Source: Chloroflexota bacterium (GTDB lineage: Bacteria > Chloroflexota > Dormibacteria > CF-121). From it: 6,576 nucleotides of DNA. The translations under genes and the position numbers were made by a program. The notes under the pieces were generated by a model, which had not been told where the DNA came from, ran no database searches, and was given only the letters and a program-made list of their open reading frames with translations. Below, one piece after another: positions 1 through 6,053 of the stretch. Location: the NCBI GenBank assembly GCA_005889395.1, contig VBFX01000267.1:1-6576 (forward strand). The letters are read 5' to 3'. Numbering within the stretch: the stretch's first letter is position 1; the number at the start of each line of letters is the position of its first letter.

Positions 1-225
1 GTCCTGCAGGATCTGCAAGGCCTCCGCCGCCTGCTCTCGCGGGACCCAGAGGTCCACGGCGGCGATCTCTCCCGCCGTTTCCGGGATGACGGCCGCCATT
101 GCCTCGTGCCGCAGAAAGACCTGGATGCCGGACGCTTCCAGGACCGCCTTCCAGACGTCGGCCTCGGCCAGGCCGTTGGCGGTGACCAGCTTGGTAAACG
201 CCTGCGAGTTCTCTTCGGGGTTCAT
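1..225 (-). CDS. DUF2007-type putative signal-transducing protein, C-terminus cut by window edge
   Basis: The first 75 codons of a small acidic protein run off the left edge. After a helical N-terminus (about residues 8-30), residues 28-40 read LEASGIQVFLRHE and residues 56-75 read AVDLWVPREQAAEALQILQD. This is the pattern of the DUF2007 family: a short alpha/beta fold in which an 'AGI.a.l..E' stretch is followed by 'v.lwVp..da..A..iL'. The family has been named a putative prokaryotic signal-transducing protein, but no biochemical role is established and I assign none. The ATG overlaps the ftsY stop by four bases (ATGA), and a clear GGAGG lies seven nt upstream, so the start is well supported and translation is probably coupled to ftsY. 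No signal peptide or membrane segment is visible in the part seen. The gene call is secure; the family call is by motif recognition only. Confidence 0.8.
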   Translation of the reverse strand, partial: MNPEENSQAFTKLVTANGLAEADVWKAVLEASGIQVFLRHEAMAAVIPETAGEIAAVDLWVPREQAAEALQILQD

Positions 226-1187
226 CCGGCATCCTCCATCCGCAATAGCGCGTCCAGGTACTGCCCGGGATCGAATCGGTTGAGGTCCTCGAGGCCCTCG
301 CCGATGCCGACCAACTTTACCGGCACCGAAAGCTCAGCTTCGATACTAAGCACAACACCCGCCCGAGCGCTGCCGTCCATTTTCGTGACGGCGAGCCCGG
401 TCAGGCCGATGGCCTCCTGGAAGACCTTGACCTGCTGCGCGGAATTCTGCCCGACGTGCGCGTCGAGCACGGCGAGCACCTCCTGTGGCGCCTGCGGGTC
501 GAGTCGCTGCAGCACCCGACGGACTTTGCGCAGCTCCTCCACCAGGTCACTTCGGGTGTGCAGCCGGCCGGCGGTATCGATGATCACGGGACCGGCGCCA
601 CGCGCGCGTGCCGCCTGCACGGCATCGAACGCGACCGCGCCCGGGTCGGCGCCGGGCTGGTGGGCGACCACCTCGGCCCCGGCCCACTCCCCCCAGAGTC
701 GCAGCTGGTCGATGGCTGCGGCCCGAAAGGTGTCCCCGGCGGCCAGCAGCGGGCGGCGGCCTTCACGCCGGAGCAGGTAGGCCAGCTTCCCAATCGTCGT
801 CGTCTTGCCCGAGCCATTGACGCCCACCACGAGTACGACCGCCGGCGCGCCGTCGAGGTTGAGCGCGCGCGGCCGCCCCTGCAGTTCTCCGATGAGGTCG
901 GCCTTGAGATAGGCAAGCGCGTCAGCCGGCGAGCGCAGGTGCGCCCCGGCCGCCTGCCGCCGCAGGTCCTGGACGACCCGCTCGCTGGTCGGCACGCCGG
1001 CATCGGCGGCGATCAACGTCGCCTCGAGGTCGTCCCAGAACGCGGCATCGAGGGCGGGGCGGCCAAAGACCTCCTTGATGTCGGCGACGTAGCTCTGACG
1101 ACCCGCCTCGAGCGTTTTCGAAAAGCGTTTCCAGAATCCCTGGCGCTCGGCGGGCGCCGTGTCCTCTGGATTAGGCGGAGCGTTCAC
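222..1187 (-). CDS. ftsY: Signal recognition particle receptor FtsY (SRP GTPase)
   Basis: FtsY is the membrane-associated SRP receptor. It pairs with Ffh-ribosome complexes through a composite GTPase site and hands nascent membrane proteins to the Sec translocon. The 321-aa protein lacks the long acidic A domain of the E. coli protein. It starts with a short acidic tail, then a basic amphipathic segment (residues 17-36, GFWKRFSKTLEAGR) typical of membrane targeting, the helical N domain (about 40-110) and the G domain. Visible G motifs are GVNGSGKTT (122-130), the insertion-box sequence GDTFRAAAIDQL (151-162), DTAGR (204-208), TKMD (268-271) and GIGEGLEDL (294-302). Two conserved stretches diverge: DAHVGQNS (242-249) where DATTGQN is usual, and DGSARAG (271-277) where DGTAKGG is usual. 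The start is GTG with no clear ribosome-binding site, and the first 17 bp overlap the end of smc, so coupling to smc translation is likely. The stop overlaps the next ATG by four bases. Confidence 0.96.
   Translation of the reverse strand: MNAPPNPEDTAPAERQGFWKRFSKTLEAGRQSYVADIKEVFGRPALDAAFWDDLEATLIAADAGVPTSERVVQDLRRQAAGAHLRSPADALAYLKADLIGELQGRPRALNLDGAPAVVLVVGVNGSGKTTTIGKLAYLLRREGRRPLLAAGDTFRAAAIDQLRLWGEWAGAEVVAHQPGADPGAVAFDAVQAARARGAGPVIIDTAGRLHTRSDLVEELRKVRRVLQRLDPQAPQEVLAVLDAHVGQNSAQQVKVFQEAIGLTGLAVTKMDGSARAGVVLSIEAELSVPVKLVGIGEGLEDLNRFDPGQYLDALLRMEDAG
233..237 (-). promoter_or_regulatory. Shine-Dalgarno site of the DUF2007 gene
   Basis: GGAGG on the minus strand, seven nt before the ATG at 225-223. 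It lies inside the last codons of ftsY and fixes the start of the downstream gene. It is the only strong Shine-Dalgarno sequence I could find in front of a gene in this window; smc and ftsY both use GTG with no obvious one. Confidence 0.7.
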
Positions 1188-4100
1188 CGACCGGGACCAA
1201 GGCGTCCTGGTGCAGCCGGACCGACACCATGCGCGAGATCCCGTGCTCGGCGAGGGTCACGCCGTAGAGCACCTCGGCCTGCGCCATCGTGGAGTGGTTA
1301 TGGGTGACGATCAGGAACTGCTGCTCCGCCGAAAGCCGTTTCAGCACCCGGTTGAAGCGAACCACGTTGGCGTCGTCGAGCGCCGCATCGACCTCGTCGA
1401 GCACGTAAAACGGACTCGGGTTGACGGCCTGCAGCGCGAAGAGAAATGCGAGCGCGGTCAGTGCCCGCTCGCCGCCGGACAGCAGCGTCAGTGGCTGCAG
1501 CCGCTTGCCGGGCGTCTGCGCCAGGATCTCCACGCCGTCATCGAGGGGGTTGCCCTCCTGCTCCTGCGGCTCGACGCGTAATGTCGCGCGGCCGCCCTCG
1601 AACAGTTCGGTAAAAAATTCCTGGAAGTTGACGGCCACCGACTGGAAGACCGTGCGGAACCGGGTATCGATTTCATCCTCGAGCCGTTGCCGGAGCTGGT
1701 TGAGTTGCGCCGACGCGGCTTCCAGGTCGCCCAACTGCCCCGCGAGGCTGTCGCAGCGGTCACGCACTTGCGCATACTCATCCGGTGCGAGCAGGTTGAC
1801 GGCGCCCATTGCATCGAGGCGCCGCTGCAAGCGCGAGACCTCACGTTCCGTCTTTTGCCAGTCGACCTCCTCGATCGTCACCGTGTCATCTTCGATTTCC
1901 TGGCCGCCCTCGCGGAGTGCTTGCGTGCACCGATCGACTTCGGCCTGCGCCACCTCGCGGTCGGCGACGGCGGCACTCCAGGCGTCGTCCGCGTGGGCGA
2001 GCTCGACCTGCAGCGTGACGTTGCATAGTTCGTCCTCGCGGAGCTGTGTCTCCAGGGCGGTGAGCGTCTCTCCATCGGGAAGGTGGGCGGACTCCAGGGT
2101 GCCAAGCTCCGCGCGCAGCCCCTCCGAGGTTTCGGACCACTGCCGCCGCTCCTCATTGATCAGGGCCGGCTGCATTGCGAGCTCCGCCTCCGCTGCGCGA
2201 CGCTGAGCGAGCTCATCCCCGTGCGCCCGCAACACCTGCTGGGCACGCTCCAGCTGGCGTACCAGGTCATCCGACCGCTGGCGCGCCAGCGCTGCGCGCA
2301 GGTCGGCCTCCTGCCGTCGCTCGACGTGCTCCGCGAGGCTGGCCGTCGCTGCCTGGACCCGTGGCTCGAGCGCGGCAAGCTCCTGCTCGGCGGCCAGCTC
2401 GGCATCGGTGAGCGCACGCTGCCGGTCCAGCGTTTCGACCTGCAGTTGCTCGGCCTGGGCAAGCAGCCCCCCAATTCGGATCAGTTGCTGGCGCAGCTGC
2501 ACTTCGTGTGGGGCCTCACGCTGGACCGCTTCGGTCGCCGCCGCCAGCGCCCCCGCGGCCTGTGCGGCGGCCGTCCGCGCCACATCAACGCGGATGAGAA
2601 CCGCCTGCCGCTCGGCCACGACGTCGGCTCGCGCGATGCCGAGGTGCTCCACCTCCTCGGCAGCGCGAAGCGCGGCCTGCCGTTCGCGGCCCAGCGCGTC
2701 TTCCGCGTCCCGGATCCTGGCCTGGACCTCGAGCACCGGGTCCGCCGCTTTCCCCCCGCGGTAGGAGACCGCGGTGATGATCTCTCCGGCGGGGGTGACC
2801 GCCCGCAGCTCCCGGTGCTTCTCCACGAGGCGAGCCGCTTCCGTCCGGTCGGACACCAGCACGACGCCATTGAGCAGGTGGGCAACGAGCCGCCGAACGT
2901 GGTCGGGTGCCTGCACCAGGTCGATGACGGACAGCAGCCCGTCCGGCACGGCTGACGGCGATCGATCCCAGGGCGCATAGAGCAGCGTCTCGCGCGCATC
3001 CTCGGCGGCGGCCACGGCCGCTGCGGCACTGGCAATCCCATCGCGGCCCGTCGCTACCCACCCGTGCAGCCACCCCTCGAGCGCAGCCTCGACGGCGGCG
3101 CGATGGATGGGTTCGACCTCGATCAGCTCGAGGAGGCGTTCCCAGTTGCGATCAATGCGCAGCGGCCCGCGACGCTGGGCGCCGTCCAGCAGCGTCCGCA
3201 GCGCGACCAGCTCTGCCTCGAGGGCGCGCAGCGCCGCCTCGTGCTCCACGATCCCCTTGCGCGCGGCCTCCAGGGAGGCTTCGGCCTCCGCCAGGTTCTG
3301 CTCGAGCACGCCCGCCGCCTCGCTGACGGCCTGGAGCTGGTCACTGGCCACCTCGGCCGTGCGTGTCCGCCGATCGAACTCGTCGCTCAGGGCGCCCTGG
3401 CGCAAGGACCACGCTTCCAGTTGCGAGCGGGCCTGCTGCTGCTGCTCGGTCAGAAATTGACGACGGCCCTCCAATTGGCGAAGCTCGGCCTCGATCGATG
3501 CGGTTTCGCGCTGTCCCTCGTGGCGTTGTTGTTGGCGAGCGAGACGGTCCGCCTCGAGCGCGGCCTGGCGCTCGCGCGCCTCACGTTCGGCATCCGCGGC
3601 GGCCGCGAGCGCGATATTGGCCGCCTCCAGTTCCGTGCGCGCGCTCTCGGCCGCGCGAGCCAGCTCATCGACGACGCGGCTTCCGGCTTGCTCCGAGGCG
3701 TTGAGTCGCTGGAGTTCGCTCTGCAACGCTTCGAGCGCCTGAACGGCGGCGGCGTTGCGCTCCTGGGCGATGCGCGCCTGGTGCTGGCTCTCGGCGAGAC
3801 GCAGCCGCACCTCCGCGACGGCTTCCTGGTGACGCCAGCGGGCCTCGCGCGCAGCCAGTAATGCCGAGCGGTGCTCCGCGTAGAGCGGTTCGAACTCGGC
3901 GACGGTCTGCGACGCCGCGGCGCGTTTGTGGTCGGCCGCTTGCTGGCGGGCCATGGCTTTGCGTAACTGGACCATCGCCTTGCGCCAGCTGTCTCTTGCG
4001 AGGCTGCCCTGCAGCGTCTTCAACGCGTCCGCCACTTTCCTGTACTCCTCGGCCGAGGCCGCCTGTAGCCGGAGCTCCTCGGCGCGGGGACTGAGCTCGT

Positions 4101-4686
4101 TGAGAATGTCGCGCGCACGCCGCATATCGCGGTCCGCTTCCGCCAGGCGGTTGATGGCCTCCTGCCGCTGGTCGCGAAGCCGCCGCACGCCGGCTGCCTC
4201 CTCGATCAGCTCGCGGCGGAGCGCCGGCGCGGCCTGGATGACGAAGTCGATATCGTTCTGCGCCGTCACGGCGTAGCCGTCCTGGCGCAAACCGGTGCTG
4301 GCCAGCAGCGCGTCGATGTCCTTCAATCGCGCGCGCGCGCCGTTGATCAGGTACTCACTCTCACCCGAGCGGTAGAGGCGGCGGGCGACCTCGATTTCAT
4401 TGAATTCGACGTTGAGGCGCTGGTCGGCGTTGTCGATCGTCAGCATCACCTCGGCCATGCCGACGGCGGATTTGCCGGGACCGCCCGAGTAGATGACGTC
4501 CTCCATTCGCTGGCCGCGCAGCCCACGCGCATTCCGCTCGCCGAGTGCCCAGCGGATGGCGTCGACGAGGTTCGACTTGCCGCTGCCGTTGGGGCCGACG
4601 ATCGCCGTGATGCCACGGCTGAAGGGCAGCTCCGTGCGGCGCGCAAAGGTCTTGAACCCCTGCAGCTGCAGCGACTTCAGGTACAC
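1171..4686 (-). CDS. smc: Chromosome segregation/condensation protein SMC
   Basis: SMC is the ATP-driven chromosome-organising protein that, with ScpA and ScpB, extrudes DNA loops and helps separate replicated origins in the nucleoid. At 1171 aa it has the usual family length and order. The N-terminal head has Walker A GPNGSGKSN (31-39), the arginine-containing LRGQRMEDV (56-64) and a Q-loop region around Q143. A first coiled-coil arm (about 170-505) is rich in A, E, Q and R. The hinge (about 506-655) ends in the glycine motif SYRGGK. A second arm spans about 656-1000. The C-terminal head has LSGGE (1069-1073), Walker B FYVLDEVD (1093-1100), D-loop ALDD and THNH (1128-1131). The start is GTG: an in-frame TAG lies two codons upstream (4690-4692), and the N-terminus MYLKSLQLQGFKTF matches the family. 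No good Shine-Dalgarno sequence precedes it. The Q-loop reads AQND rather than the usual GQG-type sequence, and THNH replaces THNK. It is the first gene of an overlapping smc-ftsY-DUF2007 unit. Confidence 0.97.
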   Translation of the reverse strand: MYLKSLQLQGFKTFARRTELPFSRGITAIVGPNGSGKSNLVDAIRWALGERNARGLRGQRMEDVIYSGGPGKSAVGMAEVMLTIDNADQRLNVEFNEIEVARRLYRSGESEYLINGARARLKDIDALLASTGLRQDGYAVTAQNDIDFVIQAAPALRRELIEEAAGVRRLRDQRQEAINRLAEADRDMRRARDILNELSPRAEELRLQAASAEEYRKVADALKTLQGSLARDSWRKAMVQLRKAMARQQAADHKRAAASQTVAEFEPLYAEHRSALLAAREARWRHQEAVAEVRLRLAESQHQARIAQERNAAAVQALEALQSELQRLNASEQAGSRVVDELARAAESARTELEAANIALAAAADAEREARERQAALEADRLARQQQRHEGQRETASIEAELRQLEGRRQFLTEQQQQARSQLEAWSLRQGALSDEFDRRTRTAEVASDQLQAVSEAAGVLEQNLAEAEASLEAARKGIVEHEAALRALEAELVALRTLLDGAQRRGPLRIDRNWERLLELIEVEPIHRAAVEAALEGWLHGWVATGRDGIASAAAAVAAAEDARETLLYAPWDRSPSAVPDGLLSVIDLVQAPDHVRRLVAHLLNGVVLVSDRTEAARLVEKHRELRAVTPAGEIITAVSYRGGKAADPVLEVQARIRDAEDALGRERQAALRAAEEVEHLGIARADVVAERQAVLIRVDVARTAAAQAAGALAAATEAVQREAPHEVQLRQQLIRIGGLLAQAEQLQVETLDRQRALTDAELAAEQELAALEPRVQAATASLAEHVERRQEADLRAALARQRSDDLVRQLERAQQVLRAHGDELAQRRAAEAELAMQPALINEERRQWSETSEGLRAELGTLESAHLPDGETLTALETQLREDELCNVTLQVELAHADDAWSAAVADREVAQAEVDRCTQALREGGQEIEDDTVTIEEVDWQKTEREVSRLQRRLDAMGAVNLLAPDEYAQVRDRCDSLAGQLGDLEAASAQLNQLRQRLEDEIDTRFRTVFQSVAVNFQEFFTELFEGGRATLRVEPQEQEGNPLDDGVEILAQTPGKRLQPLTLLSGGERALTALAFLFALQAVNPSPFYVLDEVDAALDDANVVRFNRVLKRLSAEQQFLIVTHNHSTMAQAEVLYGVTLAEHGISRMVSVRLHQDALVPVGERSA

Positions 4687-4710
4687 AGGCTATGCGGTGA
4701 TAGGCATGGC

Positions 4711-4726
4711 TGGGCGTTCGCGCCCA
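4711..4726 (-). other. Six-bp hairpin in the smc leader
   Basis: On the plus strand TGGGCG-TTCG-CGCCCA, a perfect six-bp stem with a four-base loop; the minus-strand transcript would read TGGGCG-CGAA-CGCCCA. It sits 24 nt before the smc GTG, inside the predicted leader. No T-run follows, so it is not a standard terminator. It could affect translation initiation or mRNA stability, or be a protein-binding dyad; the sequence does not decide. Confidence 0.4.
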
Positions 4727-4768
4727 TCAGAAACGTATGCATGGACCACGGCGCGGGTCACGACGTGT

Positions 4769-4798
4769 ATTAGAGCATGTCCCCATTGCTCGTGGCAA
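4769..4798 (-). promoter_or_regulatory. Predicted sigma70-type promoter for smc-ftsY
   Basis: On the minus strand a -35 box TTGCCA (4793-4798, five of six matches to TTGACA) and a -10 box TCTAAT (4769-4774, five of six to TATAAT) are separated by 18 bp. Transcription would begin near 4762, leaving a leader of about 75 nt before the smc GTG. This is one of the few less GC-rich stretches in the window and is correctly placed for the smc operon. The match was found by eye and has not been tested. Confidence 0.5.
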
Positions 4799-4809
4799 CG
4801 GGCGCAGCA

Positions 4810-4840
4810 GCGCGGCACCGCCGCGCCGCCCTTTCGGGCG
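4810..4840 (-). repeat. Two adjacent GC-rich hairpins upstream of the smc promoter
   Basis: Hairpin one is GCGCGGC (4810-4816) with GCCGCGC (4820-4826), a perfect seven-bp stem with a three-base loop. Immediately next to it is CGCCC (4827-4831) with GGGCG (4836-4840), a five-bp stem. On the minus strand the loop of the second is GAAA, a GNRA tetraloop closed by a C-G pair. They lie downstream of modC and just upstream of the smc -35 box. Neither is followed by a T-run, so they may act as a modBC 3' end stabiliser or a weak terminator rather than a standard intrinsic terminator. Confidence 0.45.
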
Positions 4841-4949
4841 TAACAGCGCCGGCGCCGAATGCCGGCCTGTACGCGCACACGAGGCCATCGTATTTCGGCC
4901 GAGTGCGCGATGGGCCGGCTGGACGGCGCACCGGCGCTGCTTAGTCCCG
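4835..4949. repeat. Long imperfect nested inverted repeat (about 115 nt)
   Basis: Seven complementary segments nest in order around a ten-base loop (4887-4896). From the outside they are: 4835-4838 with 4946-4949 (4 bp); 4841-4843 with 4941-4943 (3 bp); 4844-4852 with 4931-4939 (CAGCGCCGG, 9 bp); 4853-4857 with 4924-4928 (CGCCG, 5 bp); 4861-4867 with 4913-4919 (GCCGGCC, 7 bp); 4872-4878 with 4903-4909 (CGCGCAC, 7 bp); and 4883-4886 with 4897-4900 (4 bp). Only small bulges and internal loops of up to four nt interrupt them. Its outer edge is 36 nt past the modC stop. It could be a degenerate miniature inverted-repeat or REP-like element, a structured 3' UTR, or part of an RNA. I recognise no named family and saw no convincing target-site duplication. 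Confidence 0.55.
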
Positions 4950-4985
4950 GTCTAACTGACTTACGCGGTAGCGGGCCGCGCGAAT

Positions 4986-6053
4986 TTACGCGGGATAGAC
5001 ATTGACTTCGGTTGCTTTGACGGCGACCCACACCTGATCGCCGCGGTCGAGCCCAAGCTCGCGCACCGCCGCCGGTGTCACCTCGGCGACGATCGACGGC
5101 AAGCCCGAGACCCGTACGCGGACGCGATCGCCCTCGAAGTCGAGGTCGACGGCGCGCCCTTCCCAGACATTCCGCGGGGTGCCGTCGGGGCGTGTGCGGT
5201 AGAGGGCGACGGTGCGCGGATGCACGACGGCAAAAACATCGCCGTCCCCGGCGCCTGCCGCCGTCAGCGATCCACCGTTGGCGAGGGTGATCACGTTCTG
5301 GCTGGCGCGTCCCCGAAAGAGATTGACGCCGACCAGGTCCGCGACATAACGCGAGCGCGGATGCTGCGTCACATCCGCGGGCGTGCCCGATTGCAGCACG
5401 CGTCCCTGCTCGATCACGACCAGGCGGTCCGCCATCGCCATGGCTTCGACCGGATCGTGCGTCACCAGGAGGCGCACGCCCCGAAAGGACTCGAGGTGGT
5501 GACGAAGGTCGCGGCGGAACTCGACCCGGGTGCTGGCATCCAACGCCGCCATGGGTTCGTCGAGCAGCAACAGCGCGGGGTTCAAGGCGAGCACGCGCGC
5601 CAGCGCGACGCGCTGCGCCTGTCCGCCGGACAGCGATGGGGGCTTCCGGTCGCCTTCCGCCGCCAGGCCAACTCGCTCGAGCCAGCGGCGGGCCTCGTCA
5701 ATCGCGGCGCTGCGCGCCATTCCACGCGCGCGCAGGCCAAAGGCAACGTTTTCGAGGACCGATAGATGTGGGAACAGGAGATAGTCCTGGAAGACCAGGC
5801 CAACCGGCCTTCGCTCGGTGGGCACCCGGATTCCTTCCGCGGGATCTTCGAGGACGACACCATCCAGCGTGACGCGCCCGGCGCTCAGCGAGAGGAGACC
5901 GGCAAGGGCGCGCAGGAGCGACGTTTTCCCTGCCCCGTTCGGCCCCAGCACCGCGACCAGTTCTCCGGCTGCGACCGCCAACTGCATGTCGAGCTCAAAG
6001 GCACCCACGACGGCGTGGATTCGCGCGTCGAGCGTCACGACCCGCCCAACCAT
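4986..6053 (-). CDS. modC: Molybdate/tungstate-type ABC transporter ATP-binding protein
   Basis: This is the cytoplasmic ATPase that drives import by the ModB permease, most likely of molybdate. The 355-aa protein has Walker A GPNGAGKTS (37-45), Q-loop FQDYLLFPHL with Q89, signature LSGGQAQRVALAR (141-153), Walker B LLLLDEP (161-167), D-loop ALDAS (170-174) and H-loop THD with H199. A C-terminal TOBE/Mop-like oxyanion-binding domain (about 297-353) ends in WVAVKATEVNVYP; such domains can regulate transport by binding the substrate. Length and domain order fit ModC; tungstate or another oxyanion cannot be excluded. The ATG at 6053 gives a 19-bp overlap with modB but has no clear ribosome-binding site. 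A GTG five codons in (6038-6036) overlaps the modB stop as GTGA and would give a 350-aa protein starting at MTLDARI, so the exact start is open. Confidence 0.93.
   Translation of the reverse strand: MVGRVVTLDARIHAVVGAFELDMQLAVAAGELVAVLGPNGAGKTSLLRALAGLLSLSAGRVTLDGVVLEDPAEGIRVPTERRPVGLVFQDYLLFPHLSVLENVAFGLRARGMARSAAIDEARRWLERVGLAAEGDRKPPSLSGGQAQRVALARVLALNPALLLLDEPMAALDASTRVEFRRDLRHHLESFRGVRLLVTHDPVEAMAMADRLVVIEQGRVLQSGTPADVTQHPRSRYVADLVGVNLFRGRASQNVITLANGGSLTAAGAGDGDVFAVVHPRTVALYRTRPDGTPRNVWEGRAVDLDFEGDRVRVRVSGLPSIVAEVTPAAVRELGLDRGDQVWVAVKATEVNVYPA

Larger units (their letters stand above)
4687..4985. other. Structured intergenic region between modC and smc
   Basis: This 299-bp gap has no ORF with recognisable protein similarity; the two ORFs across it (4737-4955 plus, 4690-5031 minus) look like chance open frames. 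Read along the minus strand from the modC stop, it contains a TTAGaCCGGGaCTAA dyad (4941-4955), a long nested inverted repeat (4835-4949), two adjacent short hairpins (4810-4840), a promoter (4769-4798) and the smc leader with one more hairpin (4711-4726). I see no tRNA, no other known RNA family, and no hairpin followed by a T-run on either strand, so the way the modBC transcript ends is not evident. Confidence 0.7.

Noticed and set aside
456..1307. 283-aa open frame on the plus strand opposite ftsY
   Set aside because: It runs antisense to a clear FtsY coding region, has no recognisable domain, and is rich in Arg, Pro and Gly as expected for the opposite strand of GC-rich codons.
2083..2955. 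290-aa open frame on the plus strand inside smc, and a similar one at 3064-3861
   Set aside because: Both lie wholly antisense to the SMC coiled-coil and hinge coding region, in frames kept open by high GC. Neither shows a motif or a ribosome-binding site that would set it apart.
4465..4485. Second P-loop-like sequence GGPGKSA in SMC (residues 68-74)
   Set aside because: It sits where SMC proteins have a variable loop before AEV.L..DN and lacks the full GxxxxGK[ST] spacing; the true Walker A is at residues 31-38.
4827..4840. Intrinsic terminator for modBC
   Set aside because: The stem and GAAA loop are good but there is no T-run after it on the minus strand; I kept it only as a hairpin.
4687..4985. 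Molybdenum-cofactor riboswitch or other known cis-RNA next to the mod genes
   Set aside because: The structured gap lies downstream of modC and upstream of smc, not before the mod genes, and I could not match its helices to the known motif.
4690..5031. 113-aa open frame on the minus strand spanning the modC-smc gap
   Set aside because: It starts inside modC in another frame and crosses the long inverted repeat. Its composition is Arg-rich and low in structure, with no family resemblance.
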